From assembly GCA_031761405.1 (NCBI GenBank), contig JASEVX010000035.1, positions 620,001 to 684,000 on the forward strand: DNA of 64,000 nucleotides, read 5' to 3'. Made by a program: the position numbers and the translations under genes. Below, piece by piece: positions 21,883 to 32,099 of this stretch. Within the stretch, counting starts at the first letter, position 1, and the number at the start of each line of letters is the position of its first letter. This DNA comes from Serripes groenlandicus (lineage: Eukaryota > Mollusca > Bivalvia > Cardiida > Cardiidae). The notes under the pieces were generated by a model. That model searched no databases and was not told where the DNA came from. It saw nothing but the letters and a program-made list of their open reading frames with translations.

Positions 21883-22016
21883 TTAACCCTTTCCCACATA
21901 CAGACGCTCATAATGAGCAATTTCTCCGTTTGTCACACTGTTTTCAACTTCATCCACTAATAGCGCTTTGACTCAATGCTTTCAGTCATCTGCTGCATAT
22001 ATGTTTTAAGTGCTTT
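21883..22016 (+). mobile_element. TTAA-type MITE, internally deleted
   Basis: It starts ttaaccctttcccacataca then jumps to gacgctcataatgagcaatt, so the left hairpin arm is deleted. It continues tctccgtttgtcacac, tgttttcaac, cagtcatctgctgcatatat and ends before gctttactt. Confidence 0.65.
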
Positions 22017-22317
22017 ACTTTACGATGCTGTAGTGGATTGTCATCATAATTGTTCATGTGCTTACAGCTCTCCAGGTTTGTAGGAATGCATGGTCCTTTT
22101 ACTATGAAATCCCGATTCCGGAGGTAAACCGTTCAACGAAATGGACTTTCATTCAACAATAGCTTATTCCCTATAATTTGGCAATATTTGTCATTCTTCA
22201 CAATTTTTGTGCCTGAAAAACGATGGAGACTTCACAGGACCTGTTGCACAAGAATGTATATATTGAATTACCGTGATTATTCAACGTGATTCGTTGTCAA
22301 CCAACTATAGAACCAAT

Positions 22318-22455
22318 GATTGATTTGATTTTAATGCCGTTTACAACAATTTTTCCGTCATATCACAGCGTACAGTTCACCTACTCATGTGGTTCCTGTC
22401 TTTCAACACAACACACTTTCAAAGCAACTGGCTGTTCATTTAGATTAAAAGACGA
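22318..22455 (-). mobile_element. SINE subfamily B fragment (3' half)
   Basis: gattttaatgccgtttacaa, then gtcatatcacagcgtacagt, tcacctactcatgtggttcc and ctttcaaagcaactggctg match in order the 3' half of the SINE at 25486-25762. The tRNA-like head is missing. Confidence 0.65.
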
Positions 22456-22504
22456 ATATTTCATCAGAAACACACCAGGTGTCCGAACAATAGACCATTG
22501 GAAT

Positions 22505-22720
22505 GTTAAGATTAATCTCCTTTAAAGGCGCCATACTGTCCGCGTCTATTTTTTTAAGGCCGGAAACATGAACAATGCCCAATTGACATGTCAATATCAT
22601 CTCCTTTAAAGGCGCCACAGTGTCCAGCGTCTATTGATTTAAGGCCGGAAACGTGTACAATAGCCCATTGACATGTTGAAAATTAATCCCCTTTAAAGGC
22701 GACATACTGTCTGCGTCTGA
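22505..22720 (+). repeat. Three tandem ~84-87-bp units
   Basis: ctcctttaaaggcgccatac starts near 22517, with variants at 22601 and 22688. Each unit continues gtccgcgtctat, ttaaggccggaaac, acaat.gccc.attgacatgt. The tttaaa and ggcgcc palindromes make the start of each unit self-complementary. Confidence 0.75.
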
Positions 22721-23780
22721 ACACCTGCAACGAACGCGTTAACACTTGTCTGAGAATAACCTTTTACACTGCTGTTCAAAAGTTTACCCTACATGATGAA
22801 GTTATTATTATGTTTGAATTTTCACTTGAAAAGTGTCACTGTAGTTATACACAACTTTACCAATTTATCATATTTCAAATATAGAGGGAAAAGGAGCCCA
22901 TTAAAAGCATCAAATCAGTTTTTAGCGAGTTGTGCAACCGATTACGCTTTAACTTTTTGGTTTAATGCTACCAAATGATAGAGGACACCAAAACCTGTCA
23001 TTTAAACCAGGGGTTGTCGATAAAATTTCAGCCGTTTTCGTGTTATGTAATATGAGAGATTTTTAAACCCCCAACATGTACTTGCTCCGATCCTCAAGTT
23101 TGATATACCGTTGGAAAGATCTCGTTGAACGACTATTAGATCACTAGTTCTCACCGTTTAAAATATTTGTTTGTTTCAAAGTGCGTCAAAAGTTTACTCA
23201 ATGCGCAAATGCCGATATCTCCTTTATTAATTGTCCGAATGTTGTCGTGATTGGGCCCATTGAAAAGGGTTTCGGATTTTCTATCGATTGAGGAGGTCAA
23301 ACCGGAAGTTTGGTCTGTCTGTAAACCGGAAGTGACGTCATTATATATTACAATGGTCATATCTTCCTTAGTTCTGAACCGATGTTTACAATTTGTGTAT
23401 CATTCGAAAGCTCTCATCGAGATATGAGTTTATCACATAATTTGCCGACTCACAGCACGTATGTGACGTCACTCTAGTGTGACGTCACTTTAAATGACAT
23501 CATATTGTTTACAATTGTTCTGAATTTCGGCATTTATTAAAAATATTGTTTAAAGAGAATGAATCTAGATAAATGAATATAAGTGCCTTGTTGCTAATTT
23601 TGTATAAAATCAAAAGGTTATTAATAGGGACTACATTTTACACTGGAAGTATGCATTTGAACTTCGGGGTGAACTTCGGTCACTGTTTATATGAGGACGA
23701 AGATCGATTTAATGATTGAAAACAATCTTTTTATGTTGTTATGTGATAAATAGAATCTTACATTCGTGCTTATTTGATAT
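22721..23780. other. Gene-free; clustered TGACGTCA-type palindromes
   Basis: gtgacgtca occurs near 23332, 23462 and 23480 (the last two 18 bp apart). Blocks such as gtatcattcgaaagctc and gatataccgttggaaagatc look like diverged halves of one repeat. No coding sequence seen. CRE-like sites here could simply belong to that repeat. Confidence 0.35.
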
Positions 23781-23787
23781 TGTGTTC

Positions 23788-23863
23788 ATGAAACTCGTCG
23801 ACTGAAACGAATATGACGCTCGGCAGAGCCTCGCGTCATATTATTTCAGTCGACTCGTTTCAT
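23788..23863. repeat. ~31-bp-arm hairpin
   Basis: atgaaactcgtcgactgaaa with cgaatatgacgc is followed by an 11-bp loop region (tcggcagagcc) and then the inverse arm gcgtcatattatttcagtcg with actcgtttcat. Only a few arm mismatches are present. It lies about 100 bp beyond the poly(A) signal of the minus-strand gene pair, so it could be an element terminus. Confidence 0.8.
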
Positions 23864-23965
23864 AAAAACAATAACAAAAAGAAAAACGAAGACATGAATA
23901 CAATTTCTACAATTTTATTATATAATCAAATATTGTAGTTCGCAGAATCAAAATAACTAACACTA

Positions 23966-23971
23966 TTTATT
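23966..23971 (-). promoter_or_regulatory. Candidate poly(A) signal AATAAA
   Basis: tttatt on the plus strand reads AATAAA on the minus strand, about 160 bp downstream of the stop codon of the small basic ORF. A chance match is possible in such AT-rich sequence. Confidence 0.35.
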
Positions 23972-24127
23972 GAACACAGTATTCACAAATCACGATTCAT
24001 TACGGGATGAAAATGGTTGTCAATTCGTCTCATACTCCATCCATGACGTCTATGAATAACTGTCCACCGTTCCGTTATCTTGTAAACGTGGTTAATTTAG
24101 GGCTCCCCGGCATTTTCTTTCCGTTTT

Positions 24128-24388
24128 TTAATCACGTAGTCCCGGTGGTCCGTGCATACGATACCCCCTTTTCGCATTTTCAATCCGGATATGTTTTCTT
24201 TTCCTGCCTACCTCTGACTTGGCTTGTTCGACAGCGTGAGCCATGGGCGTCACAAAGTTAATGGTAGGTTCTTTTACCTCCCCACCCATTTGTATTTTTC
24301 CCACCACGTATTGTCCTTTATGATTAGGTTTCCGTTTCCCTTCAGCCATCCGCTGAAAATGTCGTGTCCACATTTCTACTTTGTCCAT
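24128..24388 (-). CDS. Unrecognised small basic protein, 86 aa
   Basis: Starts MDKVEMWTRHFQRMAEGKRK and ends GYRMHGPPGLRD with a TAA stop. It is rich in Lys/Arg, with two basic clusters (KRKPNHKG and GRKRKHIRIENAKRG) and a central QYVVGKIQMGGEVKEPTINF segment that looks like a folded core. It begins about 70 bp after the stop of the upstream zinc-finger ORF on the same strand, an unusually compact spacing for an animal nuclear genome. That spacing suggests both belong to one compact element (virus-like or Polinton-like). I cannot name the family. A DNA-binding or packaging role would fit the charge, but this is inference. Base composition is more GC-rich than the flanks, as expected of a recently coding stretch. 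Confidence 0.45.
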   Translation of the reverse strand: MDKVEMWTRHFQRMAEGKRKPNHKGQYVVGKIQMGGEVKEPTINFVTPMAHAVEQAKSEVGRKRKHIRIENAKRGYRMHGPPGLRD

Positions 24389-24458
24389 CGTCGACGGTAG
24401 TAAAGTACACAGCGAGTCATAGTAATATTATTATCTATTATCTGCATACTTCCTCCTC

Positions 24459-25247
24459 TTATAGCATTTCTTCACCATCACTGTCGTCGCTAACTTCGTC
24501 GTTCTCAGACTTCACTATACCTTCTATTAAATAACGGTGTTTCTTAATGGCCGACTGTATGGCCTGTTCTAGTATCATTCCCTCGGACACGAGTTCGTGC
24601 ACATCTTCCATGACACGTTGGTGAATGACTCCGTGTTCTAATTAGAATGTGTGGAGAAGCAGTTGGCTATACATACGTAAGACATGTGTTGTATCTTCCG
24701 CTACCATTTTTGAGTCTGCCTTTTGCTTGGCCTCGTCATTAGACATTCCATCTAGCTCATACTTTTCCACTTTTTTTCGCCAAGATTTTTCATTATTGTT
24801 CGAAGCTTTACGGTACATGCCTCCAAACACTTTGAGTTCTTCGCTGTCTTTATCTTCTACATCTTCTTTGCTCTGGTCATAGGATATCCACCGTTTTAAT
24901 GGAGGCGTTTCCGCGTGATCCTCCGTGGCAGAAGGCTTATTACTACATCGTTTGACATGATTTTGTAAAGAATGAACGTCACCAAACACGATACCGCAAT
25001 CGGCGCAAACGGGCATGTCTAGACTGTTATCAGACTCGAGGTTGCAATAACTCTTTATGTACTCCACAGGGGTGTCCCTTATAGTTTTCTTAACTGAATA
25101 TCCTCGCTGATCATACGCTGGAGTATCACTTATATACTTGTGTTCAGCTACTGATACATTCTGTTCAAAAATGTTTGGTCTAAGTCGCATGTATTCGGGT
25201 GTAGAGGCTTGAAGATCAATAACGAGATGTCCATCACCTAGAGTCAT
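24459..25247 (-). pseudogene. C2H2 zinc-finger protein of unknown family with one in-frame stop
   Basis: The first part runs from ATG at 25247 (MTLGDGHLVIDLQ...) to a TAA at 24642-24644. The same frame then stays open for 60 more codons (LEHGVIHQRVMEDVHELVSE ... DDSDGEEML) to TAA at 24459-24461, so a single codon separates the halves. A C2H2 finger is visible: PVCADCGIVFGDVHSLQNHV then KRC, with the Cys pair, Phe, Leu, His and a final Cys or nearby residue as zinc ligands. After it comes a long charged, helix-prone region (SKEDVEDKDSEEL, WRKKVEKYELDGMSNDEAKQ) and an acidic tail. The lone stop could be a recent mutation, a sequencing error or readthrough. No intron is evident. The downstream neighbour is the small basic ORF. 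I do not recognise a named family. Confidence 0.55.
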
Positions 25248-25485
25248 CAAGATCGAGCATCATATTTTTTGTTTACATTTTGTGAACATACAATGATGTC
25301 CAACTAGTTTTAGTTTGTTTTATGTAAAGAGATTTTACTGGGGAGTAAATAAACCGGTTTTGTCCTTTCACAGTATCGGTGACAACAGGCCCCTCTGATA
25401 TAAAAACAAATGTGTTCTTGATTTTACTTTTAACCCTTTGTTTTACCTTTTGATTCTTGTTCATATTGAGAAGATTGAGAAGATA

Positions 25486-25762
25486 TTGATTGATTTATTG
25501 GGGTTTAACGCCGTTTTTAACAATTTCACAGTTATATCACGGCGGCCAGTTCACCTACTCATGCATTTCCTGGTTTTCTCACCACACCAGTACTCCTCAC
25601 AACAATCTTCCCAAGCAACTGGCTGCTTTACCACATAGACATTAGCCCATTGGTGGAAGACGCATGTCGCATTGACTTTTGCCAATCGTCGGAAAGAAAG
25701 TTGGCCGAGCCGGGATTCGAACTTACAACCCCTGGATTGACAGCCCGCGTCGCTACCGACTG
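25486..25762 (-). mobile_element. tRNA-derived SINE, subfamily B, with 14-bp target duplication
   Basis: On the minus strand it starts with a tRNA-like head: A-box region ctcagtcggtagcgacgcgg and B box agttcgaatcc. A body follows with ctttccgacgattggc, agttgcttgggaagattgtt, gaaatgcatgagtaggtgaa and ctggccgccgtgatataac. The tail is gttaaaaacggcgttaaacc. Flanking direct repeats agattgagaagata lie at 25472-25485 and 25763-25776, marking target-primed insertion. Confidence 0.85.
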
Positions 25763-25776
25763 AGATTGAGAAGATA

Positions 25777-25950
25777 AGAAGAAGGACAAAATAACAAACA
25801 CAAATTGTTAGAAGAAGAAAAATCTTTGGCAACAAGCTTTTCAACACTATTTTATAATATAGCTTTCGTTTGTGTAGTTTGTTCACGTTTTTGTCAATTT
25901 GTTTTCAAAGTCGTCTGCTGCATATTTGTTGTATGTGGGAAAGGGTTAAC
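25777..25950 (+). mobile_element. TTAA-type MITE, right end preserved
   Basis: The right half is clear: ttggcaacaagcttttcaac, aaagtcgtctgctgcatatt, tgttgtatgtgggaaagggt and TTAA at 25946-25949. The left half is degraded or was replaced by the SINE insertion. Confidence 0.65.
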
Positions 25951-26535
25951 TGCAGAGGTGAAGGGTAGATGGAGGGAAACATCGGCGTTGCATAACTGAA
26001 ATATCCTTTCAATGTTTTCAAAAAATAATTAGTAAATATGACATAACATGTTTCTCCTTTTCTGACATTGTTTTCAAAAAATGATTAGTCAAAAGTAAAA
26101 CAAACACAGGAGTTTGATAGCATTAATACAATTATGTGTATGATGCATGAATTAAATAGGACAATACATATTTCTCCTTTTCTGGTAATATTTTCAAATG
26201 CTGTCTGCTGCAAATGCGTCAAAAGTTATTGCATTGACGTAGTTTAATAAAAGTGTATGTAATTAACAGAGAGGTGAAGATATGTTACGAGTTACAAGGG
26301 TATTAAAGGTCTATGGAAAAGAAGTCACCCATTCATAGTTTGGACTCGATGGTTATATGCAAACGGTTGTTATTTCTCCTGGAACAGGCTATAGTTATAA
26401 CTGACTTGCATTAGCCCTAAAACTGTTTGTCGCGTGAAAAACACTTGCGAAAAGATTACATAATGCACCAGGGCAAACTTCAACAAGGGCACCGCAAATC
26501 GGATGCATCCCCTCGGTATTAAAATAATAAAACTA
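25951..26535. other. Gene-free; small MITE relics
   Basis: tttctccttttctgacattg (about 26051) and tttctccttttctggtaata with tgctgtctgctgcaaatgcg (about 26171-26220) are decayed right halves of the TTAA-type MITE. The rest shows nothing supportable. Confidence 0.45.
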
Positions 26536-26539
26536 CTAT

Positions 26540-27660
26540 TTTGCCATACATGGCATGTTTGGCTATGACCTTTAACCTATGAGCTTGAAAATAAATAGTC
26601 TTCTGCACCTTGCCATATACTAACTGCATACCAAGTTTGGGTAAGATCGAACAAAGGATGGTCAGTGTAGAGTGGTCACAAGGTTGTTGATATGGGAAAA
26701 TAGTCAAAGTCTAATTTTGACCTTCACCTTTAACATATGACCTTGAAAATAAATAGGCTTCTAGACCTTGCCATGTACCAACATGTAAACAGAGTTTGGT
26801 TAAGATCGGTCGAAGGATGTTCAGTGTAGACTGGTCACAAGGTTGTTGATATGGGAAAATAGTCAAAGTCCAATTTTAACCTTGACCTTTAACCTATGAC
26901 TTGAAAATAAATAGGCTTCTAGACCTTGCCATATACTAACTGTATACCAAGTTTGGGTAAGATCGGTCGAAGGATGTTTAGTGTTGAGTGGTCACAAGGT
27001 TGTTGATATGGGAATATAGTCAAAGTCAAATTTTGACCTTGACCTTGAACCTATGACTTTGAAAATAAATAGGCTTCTAGACCTTGTCATCTACTAACTG
27101 TATACCAAGTTTGCGTAAGATCGGTCGAAGGATGTTCAGTATAGAGTGGTCACAAGGTTGTTGATATAGGAAAATAGTCAAAGTCCAATTTTGACCTTGA
27201 CCTTATACCTATAACCTTGAACATAAATAAGCCTCTAGACCTTGCCATATACTAACTGTATATCAAGTTTGGATAAGATCGGTCATAGGCTGTTCAGTGT
27301 AGAGTGGTCACAAGGTTGTTACGGAAGGACGCACAGAGTGGTCACAAGGTTGTTGACATGGGAAAATAGTCAAAGTCCAATTTTGACCTTGACCTTTAAC
27401 CTATGACCTGAAAAAATAGGCTTCTAGACCTTGCCATAAACTAACTGTATACCAAGTTTGGTATCGGCCGAAGGATGTTCAGTGTAGAGTGGTCACAACG
27501 TTGTTGATATAGGAAAATAGTCAAAGTCCAATTTTAACCTTGACCTCTATTCTATGACCTTGAAAATAAATAGGCTTCTAGACCTTGCCATATACTAACT
27601 GTATACCAAGTTTGGTTAAGATCGGTCAAAGGCTGTTCAGTGTAGAGTGGTCACAAGGTA
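26540..27660 (+). repeat. 158-bp tandem repeat, about seven units
   Basis: Block order per unit: ttttgaccttgacctttaac / ctatgaccttgaaaataaat / aggcttctagaccttgccat / atactaactgtataccaagt / ttgg.taagatcggtcgaag / gatgttcagtgtagagtggt / cacaaggttgttgatatggg / aaaatagtcaaagtcc. The tgccat block starts at 26611, 26769 and 26927, exactly 158 bp apart. A 38-bp partial duplication of cacagagtggtcacaaggtt occurs near 27330. The frame is not maintained, so it is not a coding repeat. Confidence 0.9.
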
Positions 27661-28940
27661 AACTTCACAGAAAATGACAAGAAAATGACGTCACTATTTA
27701 GTAATGAACTGTCTCAACCCAATTTTGCTTGTTTATTACATTAAATGAACGAAATGTACTATAAGAATTTTCGAAGTGCACAATGTCAATCCTGTTCTGA
27801 TTTATATAGACAGTAAAACATGTTACTGATTAACCATTTAAGAAAATGAATTCCGTACATTTTAAATAGATTCAGTGACATGCACAAGTTCTTTGTTAAA
27901 TAGTATAAGAGAGTTATATTTCAATTTAGATCAGACAAGTAACGTGTATATACATATTAATCTTAAGTAAAGGTCAACAAATGACGGGGCTGTCATTCAC
28001 ACTCATCAGGTCACATGTGAAATGTAATTGACCTGTGACAAGTAACGTCAAAGATATGGACCTTAATACAAAGGTTAGCCAAAGTTAAACTTAAACTCAA
28101 CTGTAGTCCTTATCATATTCTAAAGAAAAAGTCATCAAATGATTGTGTCATACTTCAATTAAGTGAGATATGGGACCTAAACGCAAAGGTTAACCAAATG
28201 TTGATGAAAGACATACGTCAATCTGGAGCTACGGACAGAAATCATCAATTCATAGACCACACTTGCGTTGCAACTCGGCCAAAACTTTTTGCAGCTATAT
28301 AGAAAAAATCCTTAAAGACAAACCATAGAGATTGCACCATACCAAAACACAATTGTTTGCAATGGCACTATAAAAGTATGGCAAGAGAATAGTATATGAA
28401 ATATCTATTTGAGGCTCACAGAAAGAATCAGTACTATGTAAATATATTCAAATTTTAATAAAATAGAGAAAAAAAAGCAATGGAACTGTTTACTACCCAA
28501 AAGAAAGGAGGTGAAAATATAACTATTGCTTTTCAAAAGTTGAAACAAATTTCTATCATATAATTATTGGTTTCTTCATGATTTTTAGATGATTTTTAAG
28601 AAAATTAAACTATACTATTAGACTTTGTAGTTTGATCCCTGGCAGCCATTTTTTTCAATGGATCGGAATAATTTGAACCAAGGAACACAGCTGTGCTAAA
28701 TTATTTTCAATTCTGGCAAGTACTTTTGGACAAGAAGACTTTTTTAAATTTTCAGTATATATACATATGAGGAAACCAAGCCCTGCCCCCTGGTGGACAT
28801 TCACTTGGAAACCTCTAAACAATTTGTTTAGCATGAAGTAAAAAATTAAATACTTACTTTTAATTTGGGAAACACGCATTGCACTTATATACACTTTTGC
28901 TTCGAATAATCAAGCTAAAAATCTATATGATTGAAAATAT
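27661..28940. other. Gene-free AT-rich sequence
   Basis: Short cagtgtagagtggtcac-type similarity ends at the left border. Paired aaaggttarccaaa blocks near 28071 and 28184 hint at one old tandem duplication. Nothing else is supportable. Confidence 0.4.
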
Positions 28941-28944
28941 GAAT

Positions 28945-29082
28945 ATTTGATAGAGTTGAAAACATTGTGACAAAAGGGGAAATCTACTCATCATGAGCAA
29001 TTTCCTCTTTTGCCACAATGATTTCAAAATTCGCCTGATGTATAGGCGACAAAAAGTGTCTGTATGTGTGAAAGGGTTAAAC
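28945..29082 (+). mobile_element. TTAA-type MITE copy with right terminus
   Basis: gagttgaaaacattgtgaca, then aaaggggaaat, ctcatcatgagcaatttcct, cttttgccacaatgatttca, and terminal gtgtctgtatgtgtgaaagg followed by gttaa. The central palindrome is well preserved. Confidence 0.7.
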
Positions 29083-29149
29083 ATTAAAGTTAACGACGAC
29101 AGACTGAGGACAGTGATTGAACCGAATTTGTGCATGCTTTTCAATGAAA

Positions 29150-29181
<32 letters not shown>
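29150..29181. repeat. (CA)n microsatellite
   Basis: About 15 CA units after gaaaag. Confidence 0.95.
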
Positions 29182-29186
<5 letters not shown>

Positions 29187-29563
29187 CAGTTCTCCATAGA
29201 ATTTTTAAAAATCTTGCAACAATTTTGACAAAAAAAACCAGAACATTCCTTTGAAGTCAGATTGAAATTGATTACATGGTAGGAGATGGTGTTGAAAGTT
29301 AACAAGACAGACAGAGAGTTTTCAGAATAGATCACCTTAAGCCTTCATTTCAGATTATCTGAAAGAAAAAAAATTACCTTCTCCTTGTGGTAAGATGTTT
29401 TGAATTATTCATGCCTATGTGGACCATGGCTGCATTCACGCACTTCTTTTCCAAACGACACAAATGCTGTCCCGTCATCTTTCACATATACTTTACGTGT
29501 AACTATGTCTCTTCTTTCTGAAACAATTATATTGTATCGTATACAAACATGTCAGTAATTTAT

Positions 29564-29642
29564 AAAGAGTTGTATGAATAAGATGAATATTAAACATGAA
29601 TTACTGAATTTTTAGTATTCCTCTTATTCATACAACTCTTTT
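29564..29642. repeat. Perfect 19-bp inverted repeat
   Basis: aagagttgtatgaataaga (29565-29583) and tcttattcatacaactctt (29622-29640) are exact reverse complements around a 38-nt AT-rich spacer. It could be a small hairpin element or a transcribed stem; no neighbouring gene suggests a role. Confidence 0.85.
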
Positions 29643-30285
29643 GATTATCCTTAAAACCAAGAATCAAAAAGGATTCTCTTGCGCAAAGACTGTTTCAAAA
29701 CAGTAACACACACAATGACAAATTAATTAAGGTTTAAGGATGTCATTGTTTAATTTAGAACGTTTAGATTACTTTTTGTTTACCATAGGTGTTATGTTTA
29801 ACATGTTTCTCTTGTATATTGACCAACTGGGTTGTAGAAAGGAGTGAATACTGATAATATTTAATTTATTTCTTCATTTAACCATTTGCTTCATAACCAA
29901 TTTCCAGGACTCTGCCAGATTGGAAGCGTTTAATCAGTACTGAGTAACAGTCGCTGGATATACTCACTATATTGACCTGCATAACATCCGGATTCTACAT
30001 TTAAATAGTGTGATGAGAGTCTTAACTTTGACAGATGCACATATAAGTGACTAGGTAATAACTCAATATATTTTTCTATTACAAATGTATCTTTAAAATG
30101 TATATATGTAAATACTTACATTCTAAAACACACTGAATATATATGGCAGCGTGAACACATGTCATTGCTATTATTTGAATTCCATACAGAAGTAAAAGAA
30201 AGATATATATCTCGAAAAGAAATTTGGTTAAAGTTGTTAATAAGCATGGTGTGCGCAACTTTAAACCTATCCCACGTGTATACAC
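29643..30285. other. Gene-free AT-rich sequence
   Basis: Two overlapping minus-strand frames of about 75 codons have no recognisable content. Confidence 0.4.
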
Positions 30286-30289
30286 ATGT

Positions 30290-30400
30290 TGACGCATCTA
30301 CTGCCAGACATATTGAGCAAATTCTCCTTTTACAATGATGTTTTGAACTCAATTATAGCAAATATTTTCTTATAAAGATTTTCAACAATTATTCATGAAC
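30290..30400 (+). mobile_element. Decayed TTAA-type MITE fragment
   Basis: catctactgccagac, attgagcaaattctcctttt, acaatgatgttttgaactca, then aaagattttcaac. Confidence 0.45.
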
Positions 30401-30663
30401 ATACATAATTTAACTACCATGTGCAATACAAACACGGAGCCTCGTGAAGTTAAAACATTGTGGAAATAATATTTGATTCGACTACATTATATCGAATACA
30501 GCAAAGGTACGCGCATCAACTAAGAGTAAACCTTAAACAGACACGAATTAAAAAAACAAAAAAACTTTGATTTAATAAAATATTTTTATATAACCTGAGA
30601 TCCACTGTAAGAAAGAAAATTGGCCGATCACTGGTGTTTACCCCTTATCCTGATGTAAGCTAC

Positions 30664-30877
30664 TTAACTCTTTCAGCGCCGATTTTTTTAAAGTAGACTC
30701 TTCCATGTTGAAAATCGGGCGTCTCCATAGCTCATGGTATAATAGTTTTGAAGTATGTTGATTACTTAAAGGCAAACAATGCTGATTTCAGGTGAGTCAG
30801 CTCGTCGCGAGCTGACTTACCTGAATCTGTATCGTTTGCAAAAGCCTCAATATTACCATTGGCTATAGAAGAGTTAA
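30664..30877. mobile_element. Foldback MITE with TTAA ends and perfect central palindrome
   Basis: TTAACTCTT at the left (30664-30672) and AAGAGTTAA at the right (30869-30877). Inside, ccatagctcatggtataata pairs with tattaccattggctatag. Then ggcaaacaatgctgatttca pairs with the region ending tgtatcgtttgcaaaagcc. The centre aggtgagtcagctcg/cgagctgacttacct forms a tight hairpin at about 30789-30823. Nearly the whole 214 bp can fold on itself. TTAA flanks suggest the same target choice as the other MITE family, though the sequence differs. Confidence 0.8.
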
Positions 30878-30942
30878 AATAACCTTAGCGCATTATGTTT
30901 CGGACATCATTATATATTTTAAATAAACTTAATAACAATAAT

Positions 30943-31185
30943 TAACCCCTCCCAACTTTCAGGCGTATTTTTTACTTTTTTCTACTCATCTGCAGTAGAC
31001 GACTTTTGAAAACATTGTAGCAAAATTTGAAAAATTGCTCATAACGAGCATTTTCTCCTGTAGTCACAAAGTTTTCAACTCTATTAAATAAATAAACTTA
31101 TATTTAGAGTCATCTTCCATGTTTTTGCATAGATGTAATCAATGTCGTCTGCTGAAAAACTATTGTATGTGAAAATTGGTTGAAC
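30943..31185 (+). mobile_element. TTAA-type MITE, full-length but diverged
   Basis: ttaacccctcccaactttca at the left, then ctcatctgcagtagacgact, aaaacattgtagcaaaattt, gctcataacgagcattttct, cacaaagttttcaactctat, tcgtctgctgaaaaactatt, and gtatgtgaaaattggttgaa at the right. Confidence 0.7.
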
Positions 31186-31261
31186 TACACTTGCGAATGT
31201 TTTGCTTCAAGTCGAAAAAGGGACATTACTAAATAATTAAAGCCAGAATAATGTGACTAGG

Positions 31262-31306
31262 TATATATATATATATATATCTAGGTATATATATATATAT
31301 ATATCT

Positions 31307-31339
<33 letters not shown>
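31262..31339. repeat. (TA)n microsatellite with repeated CTAGG interruptions
   Basis: Three blocks of ta/at dinucleotides, each introduced by ctaggtatat, form a compound repeat with a ~24-bp higher period in the first two blocks. Confidence 0.9.
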
Positions 31340-31341
<2 letters not shown>

Positions 31342-31351
31342 TATGGATTCT

Positions 31352-31435
31352 ACATTAAGGCGAACTTCCGTGCTAAAAAAACATACATTAAGGCGAACGT
31401 ATCTTAAGGCGACCGTATTCAGTTCGCCTTAATGT
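31352..31435. repeat. Inverted repeat built from TTAAGGCGA blocks
   Basis: acattaaggcgaac (31385-31398) and gttcgccttaatgt (31422-31435) are exact inverses. Two further direct blocks, acattaaggcgaactt at 31352 and cttaaggcgacc at about 31403, lie around and between them. Confidence 0.8.
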
Positions 31436-32095
31436 TTGAGATGTCACAGAAGTCATTTCAGTTGTTGAAACAACATTTCACTATAGCGAATCAAAGAACA
31501 TACAATAGACTTTAAGAAACCATAACTTTGATTGTTCTTGCTATATTAGTATAAGATATACGGGCCATTGAAAAAAGAGGGCCTATATCTCGATGCAAAA
31601 AAAACATCACTTAAGTGCAATTCTTTTTTAGTCTTTAATTTCTCAATAATCTGTCGATAGTTTCTCTTATGAACAGCAACAATGACGGAATACACCTATA
31701 ACAACCTATATTTTTTCTTGGCAAGACTTTATATTTACTTAAGCCCGAATTAGGGATTAAAATTCTTTGAAACCTATATGTTTTTAGACATATACGCAGA
31801 TTGATTTACAACATATAGGAGCGGTTATTTCGAATCAAATGGTTAACTGGAATTACTGTTTTTCATTACATGTCTTATCATTTCTGACACAAAACGAAGC
31901 AAGAACGACGATTTCAACCTATGTAGCATACACTGCTTAAAAGCAAGCTCATCATTATAGGAGATATGACTTTTCATATTGTGCAAATCCGTGCATTGAG
32001 GTTTCAATTGTCCATGGCTGGTCTTATTCAACACGAATACTAGTAATGCAACCATTTTACTAAATGCACAAATGTTTTGAAGAAAGTGTTACAAT
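31436..32095. other. Gene-free sequence
   Basis: A minus-strand frame of 70 codons (31843-32055) has no recognisable domain. No repeat identified. Confidence 0.4.
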
Positions 32096-32099
32096 CCAT

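Noticed and set aside
23332..23490. Cluster of cAMP-response-type tgacgtca sites as an enhancer
   Set aside because: The sites lie in what looks like a dispersed repeat, and similar sites occur in other repeats of the window. No target gene is near.
24007..24261. Plus-strand frame MKMVVNSSHTPS...
   Set aside because: It is antisense to the better supported basic ORF at 24128-24388 and has no recognisable domain.
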